A stretch of 51,809 bases of DNA from Desulfatibacillum sp. (GTDB lineage: Bacteria; Desulfobacterota; Desulfobacteria; Desulfobacterales; SpSt-501), in NCBI GenBank assembly GCA_020725555.1, contig DYEU01000030.1:1-51809 (forward strand), read 5' to 3'. Every line of letters starts with the position of its first letter. Position 1 is the stretch's first letter. Under the pieces are notes generated by a model. That model saw nothing but the letters and a program-made list of their open reading frames with translations, was not told the origin of the DNA and ran no database searches. Below are positions 17,768-25,009 of the stretch, one piece after another. The position numbers and the translations under genes were made by a program.

Positions 17768-18772
17768 TCAGAGCTCGACCGGGGCGCCTTTCTGCCTGAG
17801 GGATGTTTCGGCGGCGACCAGGACCTTGACCACCTCGAGCCCCGCCCGTCCCCCGGTGACGGGCCTGGCCTTGCCCTCGATGCAGTCGGCGAAACTCTCG
17901 GCCTCGACGGCGAGCGCCTCGCGGTCGTCGAGCCGCGGGGCGTACATGTCGCCCACGCGGTACTGGACCTTGAGGTGGTAGAGCTCCTCGCGGCTCACGT
18001 TGACGTCGACCCCCTTGTCGTAGACCTTCACCTTTTCCGAGGGCTCGGTGTCGTCGTAGAGGATCATGCGCGAGGTGCCGCCGATCAGGGTGCGGCGGAT
18101 CTTGACCGGGCTCACCCAGCTCACGTTCACGTGGCCGACGACGTTTCCCTCCATGTAGATCGTGAGCAGGGACTTGGGGACGATGCCGTTGCCGTAGTAG
18201 TGGCAGCCCGTGGCCGAGACGGCGAGCTTGGGGAAGGGCATGAGGTGGTCCATGATCGAGAGATCGTGGGGTGCTAAATCCCAGAGAACGTTCACGTCCT
18301 GCTGGAAAAGCCCGAGGTTCACCCGTGTCGAGTCGTAATAGATGAGGTCCCCGAGCTGCCGCTGGTTGATCATCTCCTTCATCTTGCGCACGGCGCCGGT
18401 GTAGACGAAGGTGTGGTCGACGAGCAGCACGCGGCCTTTCTGCTCGGCAAGCTCGATCAGCCGCTCGGCCTCCGCGACGGTCTCGGTCATGGGCTTTTCG
18501 ATCCACACATGGCGGCCGCTCGCGAGCGCCCGCGCGGCAAGCTCGAAGTGGGTCGAAACCGGGGTGGCGACGGCGACGGCATCCAGGTCCTGCTTGAAGA
18601 ACTCCTCGGGGTCGGCGGTCAGCAGGGTTTGCGGGTAGAGCGCCGCCGCGCGCTTGAGCCGGCCCTCGGCCCGGTCGCAGACGGCGACCAGCCGGAAGCG
18701 GCCGTTGGCGTTCAGGTTTCTTGCGAGATTCGGGCCCCAGTAGCCGAAACCGATCAGCCCCACGCGGATCAT
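17768..18772 (-). CDS. wbpB: UDP-N-acetyl-2-amino-2-deoxyglucuronate 3-dehydrogenase (Gfo/Idh/MocA)
   Basis: 334 residues with the Rossmann start VGLIGFGYWGPNLARNL, VAVATPVSTHFELAARAL, the family motif HVWIEKPMTETVAEAERL and DLAPHDLSIMDHLM in the C-terminal domain. It belongs to the Gfo/Idh/MocA NAD-dependent oxidoreductases. In the WbpB/WlbA branch the enzyme oxidises C3 of UDP-GlcNAc uronic acid, with 2-oxoglutarate recycling the NADH, giving the keto sugar that the aminotransferase then uses. Its place between the aminotransferase (3 bp upstream) and the acetyltransferase (1 bp downstream) supports that role. Other Gfo/Idh/MocA substrates cannot be excluded by sequence alone. Confidence 0.8.
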   Translation of the reverse strand: MIRVGLIGFGYWGPNLARNLNANGRFRLVAVCDRAEGRLKRAAALYPQTLLTADPEEFFKQDLDAVAVATPVSTHFELAARALASGRHVWIEKPMTETVAEAERLIELAEQKGRVLLVDHTFVYTGAVRKMKEMINQRQLGDLIYYDSTRVNLGLFQQDVNVLWDLAPHDLSIMDHLMPFPKLAVSATGCHYYGNGIVPKSLLTIYMEGNVVGHVNVSWVSPVKIRRTLIGGTSRMILYDDTEPSEKVKVYDKGVDVNVSREELYHLKVQYRVGDMYAPRLDDREALAVEAESFADCIEGKARPVTGGRAGLEVVKVLVAAETSLRQKGAPVEL

Positions 18773-18775
18773 CGT

Positions 18776-19891
18776 TTAGGCCCTCCCTTCCTGGAAGCTG
18801 CGGATGCAGGAAACCACATAATCGATCTCCGCCGGGGAGATCTCGGGGTACATCGGAAGCGAAAGCAGCCGGTCGGCGAGATGCTCGCTCACCGGGAAAT
18901 CCCCGCGGCGATGGCCCATGCCGGCATAGGCGCGCTGCAGGTGAAGCGGGAGCGGGTAATGGAGACCGGTCCCGACCCCCGAGCGGGAGAGGTGCTCTTG
19001 GAGCCCCTCGCGGTCGTCGACGAAGACGACATAGAGGTGGTAGACGGGCTCGACGTCTTGATCGCCGTCGGGGATGACGGAGAGACCGGGGATGTCCGCG
19101 AGCCGCTCGTCGTAGCGCCGGGCGTTTTCGCGGCGGGCGCGGTTTCCCTCCTCGAGAAAGGCGAGCTTTAGGCGCAGCACCGCCGCCTGCAGGGCGTCCA
19201 GCCTTCCGGTGTAGCCCTCGGTGTCGTGGTAGTATTTGCGGCTCTGGCCGTGCTCGCGCAGCATGCGCGCGCGGCGGGCGATCTCGGGGTCGTCGGTGAC
19301 GAGGGCCCCGGCGTCGCCGAAGGCCCCCAGGTTCTTTCCCGGGTAGAAGCTGAAGCAGCCCGCCTGGCCCATGCTGCCGGCGCGCTTGCCCCGGTAGCGC
19401 GCCCCGTGCGCCTGGCAGGCGTCTTCGATCACGAGGAGATTGCGCCGGCCCGCAATCTCCAGAATCGGCGCCATGTCCGCCGGCCTGCCGTAAAGGTGAA
19501 CCGGGATGACGGCGCGCGTCCGCGGGGTGATCGCCTCCTCGAGACGCCCCGGGTCGAGGGTCGAGGTGGCGGGGTCGACGTCCACAAACACGGGCCGGGC
19601 GCCCGCCTGGGTGATGGCCTCGGTGGTGGCGATGAAGGTGTGCGGCACGGTGATCACCTCGTCGCCGGGGCCGATGCCGCAGGCAAGCAGGGCAAACCGC
19701 AGGGCGTCGGTGCCGGAGCTCACCCCCACGCAGTACTTCGTTTCGCAGAAAGCGGCGAACTCGGCCTCGAAGGCTTCGACCTCGGGTCCGCCGATAAAGG
19801 CCCCGGCGGCCATGATCTCCTCGAAGCGCGGTTTGAGGGCGGCCTCGATCCTGCGGTACTGGGGCTTGAGATCAAGGAAAGGAACCTTCAT
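18776..19891 (-). CDS. wbpE: DegT/DnrJ/EryC1/StrS sugar aminotransferase (WbpE-like)
   Basis: 371 residues. PLP-binding features: SSGTDALRFALLACGIGPGDEV near 58, Asp157 in VIEDACQAHGARYRGK and the Schiff-base Lys186 in SFYPGKNLGAFGDAG. The start KVPFLDLKPQY is typical of sugar aminotransferases. In a WbpA-B-E-D pathway it puts an amino group on C3 of the keto-sugar nucleotide, using glutamate. ATG 19891 was chosen over a TTG seven codons upstream because it fits the family start and has GGCAGG upstream. It is the first gene of the sugar-nucleotide block; the 262 bp before it (to 20153) hold no recognisable promoter. Confidence 0.85.
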   Translation of the reverse strand: MKVPFLDLKPQYRRIEAALKPRFEEIMAAGAFIGGPEVEAFEAEFAAFCETKYCVGVSSGTDALRFALLACGIGPGDEVITVPHTFIATTEAITQAGARPVFVDVDPATSTLDPGRLEEAITPRTRAVIPVHLYGRPADMAPILEIAGRRNLLVIEDACQAHGARYRGKRAGSMGQAGCFSFYPGKNLGAFGDAGALVTDDPEIARRARMLREHGQSRKYYHDTEGYTGRLDALQAAVLRLKLAFLEEGNRARRENARRYDERLADIPGLSVIPDGDQDVEPVYHLYVVFVDDREGLQEHLSRSGVGTGLHYPLPLHLQRAYAGMGHRRGDFPVSEHLADRLLSLPMYPEISPAEIDYVVSCIRSFQEGRA

Positions 19892-20153
19892 CGCCTGCCG
19901 TCCGCTCTCCAAAAAATTCGTTTAGGTTTCAACAGGTTTTCCAGGTAAGCGAAACCCTCAGGGTATAGCTCCGCCTGGTCGGTTACATCCGCCGCCAGTC
20001 GCTTCTTCCATCAGAGTGGGAAGGCCGACGGGAGGCGGAGATAACCTGCTCACGATGTTTCCGAGATTCGATTGCGCCGGGGCCTCGGAGCTCAGGCCGC
20101 CCGGCTCCGCTCAACTCCTGCTGCGGGTGAGGGCCGCCGCCCTGTCCCGTTCC

Positions 20154-21332
20154 TCAGCGTTTGCGGCCGTAGGAATAGTACCCATAGTAGCGGGCCGCCC
20201 TGCGCTCGATGCCGTTCATAAAGCAGCCGAGGAGTTTCTCTCCCTGAACCCGGGAGAGGAGATTCTGCATCTCCTCGCGCCGCGTTTTCCCGTGCCGGAT
20301 GACGACGAGGACCCCTTCCACCTGCCGGGCGAGAACCCCGCTCTCGGCGGCCACTGCGAGCGGCGGGGCGTCGACCACGATCAGCCGGTCCTTGTAGCGG
20401 TTGGCGACCTCATCGAGGAGCCCGGCCATGCGCTCGGAGGAAATGAGCTCCGAGGGGTTGTCGGGGGGGCGGCCCGCCGGGAGGAGCGTCAGCTTCTCGA
20501 CGGCGGTCTTCAAAAGAAACCGCGGCAGCGGGATCCCCTGCTCGAGGTAATCGGCCAGGCCGGGTGTTTCGCCGTAGCCGAAGCGGCGATGCTGGTCGGG
20601 CTTGCGCAGGTCGGCATCGATCAGCAGGACGTAGCGGTTGATGTTCATGGCGATGCTGACCGCGAGGTTGGCGGCGACGAAGCTCTTGCCGTCCCCGGGG
20701 GCGGCGCTCGTCACGAGAATCGTCCGCGGGGGGACGCCGCTTACAGGATAGAGAATGTTGGTGCGCAGGATTTTGAACTGCTCGGCCTCCTCCGACTGCG
20801 GCGCAAGCAGGGTGACGAGGGTCCGGTCGATCGCCTCAGGGTCGAAGGCGGGCCGCGCCGGGGTTCCCCGTTTGAACTCGGCAAGCGAGACCTCGGGTCC
20901 GCCGGCCGGCTCCTCCGGGGTGGAGGGCTTCACGGCTTGCGGCTTTTGCGCCGCATCCGCCGCCGGTCGGGCGCCCGCAGCGGGCGGGGTTTCCCTACGC
21001 TGCCGGAGCCGCTCGCGGTAGAGGCTCTTGATGCGCTCGGCTTCCGCGATCCCTTTGGGGGTGAGCTTCCCGCCGGGGTAAAGCAGCCCGTTCTGAATCA
21101 GCCGGTCGATCGTGCCGCTTTGCTTCAGTTTTTCCAGGGATGCGGCGTTTTTGGCATCGTCTTGGGGATCGAGCCGCAGAATGTGTTTGGAGAGGGAATC
21201 GTACCCGGCCAGTGCCGCGAAGTCGGAGGGCTCAAGCGCCGCCTCGGGCGCAAGCGGCGGGGGTTCCTGCTCTTTGGGCCGGTTGCGGCTCTCTTCCGTA
21301 AAGCGGCTCAAGGCCTCGGAGATTTTGCCCAT
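20154..21332 (-). CDS. BY-type tyrosine autokinase of EPS assembly
   Basis: 392 residues. The kinase core has Walker A SAAPGDGKSF (209-218), Walker A' VLLIDADLRKP (235-245) and Walker B LIVVDAPPLAV, and the C-terminal Tyr cluster YYGYYSYGRKR that these enzymes phosphorylate in trans. The N-terminus MGKISEALSRF and the polar 160-residue leader fit the exosortase-associated CpsD/CapB-like group. The enzyme works with a Wzz/BexD-like membrane activator to cycle phosphorylation and control polymer length and export; the Wzz-like protein is encoded directly upstream (74 bp gap). The start ATG 21332 is preceded by GGAAG. A SLEKLKQSGTIDRLIQNGLL segment in the leader may bind a partner. Confidence 0.87.
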   Translation of the reverse strand: MGKISEALSRFTEESRNRPKEQEPPPLAPEAALEPSDFAALAGYDSLSKHILRLDPQDDAKNAASLEKLKQSGTIDRLIQNGLLYPGGKLTPKGIAEAERIKSLYRERLRQRRETPPAAGARPAADAAQKPQAVKPSTPEEPAGGPEVSLAEFKRGTPARPAFDPEAIDRTLVTLLAPQSEEAEQFKILRTNILYPVSGVPPRTILVTSAAPGDGKSFVAANLAVSIAMNINRYVLLIDADLRKPDQHRRFGYGETPGLADYLEQGIPLPRFLLKTAVEKLTLLPAGRPPDNPSELISSERMAGLLDEVANRYKDRLIVVDAPPLAVAAESGVLARQVEGVLVVIRHGKTRREEMQNLLSRVQGEKLLGCFMNGIERRAARYYGYYSYGRKR

Positions 21333-21406
21333 GGGATCTTTTCTTCCGTATGCTTGTGGTTGTGTTCCGGTGATGAAACCCTAAAGCTCCTGCCCCGCCT
21401 TTGTGG

Positions 21407-23002
21407 CTATAGGCTGGCATGCCGCATCAGCGCCTCGATCGTGGGGTCGGGTGCCCCGAACACCAGCCAGGCAAACCCCGCCGTCAGCCCGGCGACGAGC
21501 AGGACCGAGCATGCGGTGGCGGCGTTGTGCAAGAGGCGGAGCGTGCGGTCGGCGGGCCCTTCAATCCAGTTCACAGCGGCTAGCACGGGTAGGTTGAATC
21601 GCTCCTCGGCCTCGCCCGGTCTGCGGATCGAGGTGTCGCTTCTCTCCACGAGGAAGACCAGGCCGCCGGCGAGAGCCAGGGCCGCCGCCAGCGTGATCGC
21701 AAAGACCCGCCGCAGGTCGGGGGCGGTCGGCTTCTCCGGCAGCCGCGCCGGATCGAGGATCTGGAACTGCTCGCCCTTCTGTTTGCGCTCCATGTTGACG
21801 GCGATATCGGCCTCCTGCTTGCGGTTCAAAAGCGAATTGTAGGAGGAGCGGATCAATTCATAATCGCGCTTGAGGGTGAGCAACTCCTGCTCGCGCCGCG
21901 GGGCGGCGTCCACCCGCGCCTGGTATTCGCGGATCTCACGGTGGATGCGGCCGATGTCGCCCTCGAGGTTGCGGATGACCCCCTCGAGGATGGCTTTCTG
22001 CCGCACCCGCTCGGCCTCGGCGGCGCTGAGCACCGGCGCGGGGGGGGGTGCGGCCGGGCCGGTCTCCGTCCCCTGGCCGGCCGCCTCGAGTTTGGCGATC
22101 CGGTTCTTCACGCGGACGACGTCGGGGTGGTTTTCGGTGTAGGAGGAAAGCAGCGCGGCAAGCCGCTCCCGCAACTGGGGCAGGCTCATCGTCTCCTCGG
22201 TCTCGCGGCCGGTCGGCGCCGGCTGGGCAGGGGAAACCACGACGGCCTGACGGGCGAGGTTCTCGGCCTCGATCAGCGCGGCCAGGTTCACCCGGGCGCT
22301 CCGCAGGCTCTGCTCCTTTTCGTTCAGCTGGGCGTTTAAGCGGTCGAGCACCCGCAGGTTGGCATCGAGCTGCTCGGGGAGCTCCCCCATGTGCCGGGAG
22401 CGGTAGTCCTTGAGTTCGTTTTCGATCTCTTCCAGGCGCTTGCGGGTCGATTCGAGCTCGGCTTCGAGAAAGTCGCTCGTCCCGATCGCCTGGGTTTCGC
22501 GCACCTTGAGGTTCTCGTCGATGAAATGGGTGGCAAGGCCGTTTGCGACCCGCATCGCGGTTTGGGGGTCGCGGTCACGGAAGCTGATGGTGAAGGCATC
22601 GGCCTCGCGGTCCCGCCGGCTGCGGCTCACCTCGACCTTGATGCGCTTGCGAAGGCTCTCGATCTTGTCGTCCAAGAGAACGTTCCTGAACTCCTCCCCG
22701 GCAAAGAGATTGTAACGCTCGATCATGCGCTCGAGGTTGCTCCGGCTCATGATCTGCTGGGAAATGGTGCTGATCCTGTTCTCTAAGTCGGAGGCGATGA
22801 CCGGCTGGACGTATTTTTCGGGGACGCGCTGGCGCTGGACGAGGATGAGGGTGCTCGCCTCGTAGAGCTTGGGCAGCGTCAAGGTGAGGACGATCCCCGT
22901 CACGACCGCGAGCGCGAAGGAGGCGATCATCCACCACCGGCGACGGGAGATCACCCGGAGAACGGTGACGAGGTCCCATTGGTTCCTGGGGTTTTCTTCC
23001 AT
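21407..23002 (-). CDS. Wzz-like EPS chain-length determinant
   Basis: 531 residues from ATG 23002. It has a first membrane segment at about 23-45 (MIASFALAVVTGIVLTLTLP), a periplasmic Wzz domain, and two coiled-coil stretches near 160-250 (FLEAELESTRKRLEEIENEL) and 320-400. Then come the family motif RDYELIRSSYNSLLNRKQEADIAVNMERK (split here: LKRDYELIRSSYNSLL, then RKQEADIAVNMERK), QFQILDPARLPEKPTAPDLR, and a second membrane segment near 430. A further hydrophobic segment lies at the C-terminus. This is the exosortase-associated Wzz form. I preferred ATG 23002 to GTG 23014, which would have no spacing to the GGAGG. It is first in its transcription unit, with a sigma-54 promoter 70 bp upstream. 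Confidence 0.87.
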   Translation of the reverse strand: MEENPRNQWDLVTVLRVISRRRWWMIASFALAVVTGIVLTLTLPKLYEASTLILVQRQRVPEKYVQPVIASDLENRISTISQQIMSRSNLERMIERYNLFAGEEFRNVLLDDKIESLRKRIKVEVSRSRRDREADAFTISFRDRDPQTAMRVANGLATHFIDENLKVRETQAIGTSDFLEAELESTRKRLEEIENELKDYRSRHMGELPEQLDANLRVLDRLNAQLNEKEQSLRSARVNLAALIEAENLARQAVVVSPAQPAPTGRETEETMSLPQLRERLAALLSSYTENHPDVVRVKNRIAKLEAAGQGTETGPAAPPPAPVLSAAEAERVRQKAILEGVIRNLEGDIGRIHREIREYQARVDAAPRREQELLTLKRDYELIRSSYNSLLNRKQEADIAVNMERKQKGEQFQILDPARLPEKPTAPDLRRVFAITLAAALALAGGLVFLVERSDTSIRRPGEAEERFNLPVLAAVNWIEGPADRTLRLLHNAATACSVLLVAGLTAGFAWLVFGAPDPTIEALMRHASL

Positions 23003-23071
23003 ACGGTTTGCCACCCTCCAAGGGCTTTTGCGTTGCTACCGCGGCCGGTCGGCCATGAACGCAAATAGAAA

Positions 23072-23087
23072 AGCAATTAACATGCCA
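23072..23087 (-). promoter_or_regulatory. Sigma-54 (-24/-12) promoter for wzz-like/BY-kinase operon
   Basis: On the minus strand the sequence TGGCATGTTAATTGCT matches the sigma-54 consensus TGGCAC-N5-TTGCW with exact GG-to-GC spacing. Transcription would begin near 23060, about 60 bases before the Wzz-like ATG at 23002. Two further sites of the same form occur at 32311-32326 and 44506-44521. The promoter needs an activator; the receiver-less enhancer-binding protein at 32503-33522 is the nearest candidate. Confidence 0.78.
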
Positions 23088-23302
23088 CACGATCTCTATG
23101 CCGCGTGGGTCTCGGCCGCCGTCGCGCGGCTGGGCCGGGAAATCATCTTTTTGAATCGTTACCGGTAGATGGCAGAAAAGAGGGGCTTCCGGCCTCATGA
23201 CCTGCGCGCCGCATCGAACGCTGCGCCTGGGAATTTTTCTTCCTTAATATGGGAATAAATGTAAAGTCCCCGTTTGTAACGCAGCGCGACTCGAAGCCGC
23301 CG

Positions 23303-23674
23303 TTAGCGCGTGCCCAGGAGATCCGTAATGTGACGGTCCAGATCGATGAGCTCGAAAGGCTTGTCGAGGACGAGGTCGGCTTCGGCCTCGGTGGCGAGCG
23401 CGCCGGGGTGCTCCCCCCAGCCGGTGATCGCGATCACCGGCGTGCCGGGGTATTTCTTTTTGATGATGGAAATGACCCCCACCCCGCTGATCTCCGGCAT
23501 GACGAGATCGGTGATGACCAGATCGACCTTGCCCTGGCTGGACTCGAAGACCTTCAGCCCGTCGAGGCCGTTATAGGCCGTGAGCACTTCGTACTTCTGG
23601 CTGAGGAAGCTCTTCAGGCCGGCGACCGTTTCCTTGCTGTCGTCGATGACGAGCAGCCGCTTCTTTTTTTTCAT
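23303..23674 (-). CDS. Single-domain response regulator (CheY-like)
   Basis: 123 residues consisting only of a receiver domain. The acidic pocket is VIDDSKE near residue 9, the phospho-acceptor Asp lies in LVITDLVMPEISG near 55, Thr/Ser in VIAITGWGEH near 83 and the Lys in LVLDKPFEL near 106. There is no output domain. It probably takes phosphate from one of the two hybrid histidine kinases upstream in the operon (27289-29310 and 29326-31956), or acts as a phosphate shuttle or sink. GAGG lies eight bases before ATG 23674. A gap of 176 bp separates it from the coiled-coil gene; a weak -24/-12-like site in this gap lacks the GG and is not annotated. Confidence 0.87.
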   Translation of the reverse strand: MKKKKRLLVIDDSKETVAGLKSFLSQKYEVLTAYNGLDGLKVFESSQGKVDLVITDLVMPEISGVGVISIIKKKYPGTPVIAITGWGEHPGALATEAEADLVLDKPFELIDLDRHITDLLGTR

Positions 23675-23850
23675 CGAGGCACCTCACCAACGGGTTGGCT
23701 CCCTGCGTCTTTCAGCGAGTCTCGGAGCAAGAAACGTATCACAACCCTTCCCCGGTATCAAAAACATTGCCCGAGAATCATGGATCAAACAAATTTTCAG
23801 CCCCTCGCGGTTGGGAAGCATGAAACCAGGAATACCGCCTGCAATTCGAA

Positions 23851-24999
23851 TTACAAGCTTGCCAGGAATTCGAGTTCGCGTTCCTGGGTGTTTTTGGTCC
23901 CGATCGCGAGCACCTCGATGCGGCGGTCGGGACCGCGCCGGAAATAGAGCCTCCCTTTGTAGGCGAAGACCACCTCGAGCACGGTCTCGCGGTTTTTCTT
24001 GCCGAAGACCTTGCGCTTGACGCTGACGAGGTCGGGGGCGGCGTTCAGCTGGTGGATCACCTCCTCGGCCTTGAGGCGCAGATCCTCGTTCAGCTCGGCC
24101 ATGCCCTGGACGGCGCGCTCGTTCACCGTCAAATTCTTGTAGAGGGTGGCAAGGCGGCGCCGGATCGCCTCCTCGGCCTTGATGCGCACCTTTTCCTCGC
24201 GGCGCTGCTCCCGGTCGAGGCCGGCAAGCGTTTCCCGCAAGGACTCGATTTCCTCCCGCTGCTTTTCCTGCCGCGCCAGATGCTCGGCGAGCTTCGCTTC
24301 CAGTTCCTCGATCTCGCGGATGAAATCATCCTCGTTCCGCGCGGCCCGCAGCCGCTCGCTCCTCACCCGCTCCTCGAGCGCCCGGGTTTCGGCGGCGAGG
24401 GCCTCGCGTTCGCGCTCCACCGCGGCGAGCCGCGCACTCGTCTCGGCCTGGAGCGCGGCAAGCCGCTCCGTCTCGCGGCGCCGCTCATCCTCCTCGCTGC
24501 GGCTCTTGCGCACCGCCCGGCGGTAATGCCCGAAGAGGACGGAAAGCGCGGCGGCGACATAGAGGGCGAGAACGGCATTGGAAAGCGGCCGGTTGTGCTC
24601 GAGCCGGACCTCGGCTTCGACAACGAGGCCCTCCTCGAGCAGCCGGAAATTCTCCCGGGCGACCGCCAGCGGGTCCGGCCCCTGCCCCGGGCCCCGCTCC
24701 TCTTCGATGAAAACGGGGTAAAGCGGTTTTCCGCCCACCGTCCTGACGCGCGCGCGCACGGCGATCCCGGCGCGCCTGAGGGGCGACCGCTCGAGGTAGC
24801 GCTCCACGTTCGCCTGCAGCGCCGCCTGCAACCGGAGGCTCCCCTCGAGAAGCGGCCGGGTGTCCCCGATCAGGTTTTCTTCCAGGCCGCGGCGGGTCTC
24901 CCGGGCGAGGAAGAGCTCGAGGGCGGCCACCGTCCCCAGGTAGAGGATCGGCGGCAGCAGGATGCAGCAGGCGAGGATGCGGATCGATACGTGGCGCAT
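23851..24999 (-). CDS. Membrane protein with long cytoplasmic coiled coil, unknown function
   Basis: I do not recognise a named family. The 382-residue protein has a membrane segment at about 8-30, a roughly 110-residue periplasmic region, a second segment at about 141-158, then a long charged coiled coil (about 165-320, heptads rich in Glu, Arg, Leu and Ala). A compact C-terminal domain of about 55 residues (VFGKKNRETVLEVVFAYKG, then RLYFRRGPDRRIEVLAIG) has a beta-rich look slightly like RelE-type folds. The periplasmic part could sense a signal and the coiled coil pass it inward. It lies 10 bp after the PrsT-like gene, in the same operon as two histidine kinases and a receiver, so a signalling or scaffold role is likely. 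Confidence 0.6.
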   Translation of the reverse strand: MRHVSIRILACCILLPPILYLGTVAALELFLARETRRGLEENLIGDTRPLLEGSLRLQAALQANVERYLERSPLRRAGIAVRARVRTVGGKPLYPVFIEEERGPGQGPDPLAVARENFRLLEEGLVVEAEVRLEHNRPLSNAVLALYVAAALSVLFGHYRRAVRKSRSEEDERRRETERLAALQAETSARLAAVEREREALAAETRALEERVRSERLRAARNEDDFIREIEELEAKLAEHLARQEKQREEIESLRETLAGLDREQRREEKVRIKAEEAIRRRLATLYKNLTVNERAVQGMAELNEDLRLKAEEVIHQLNAAPDLVSVKRKVFGKKNRETVLEVVFAYKGRLYFRRGPDRRIEVLAIGTKNTQERELEFLASL

Positions 25000-25009
25000 G
25001 CCGCCCGCT

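Noticed and set aside
20016-21842. A 608-codon open frame opposite the BY-kinase and Wzz genes
   Set aside because: Low-complexity composition and complete overlap with two genes that carry clear motifs.
23726-23741. A possible sigma-54 promoter (minus strand TGATACGTTTCTTGCT) before the lone receiver gene
   Set aside because: The invariant GG of the -24 box is GA here, so binding is doubtful.
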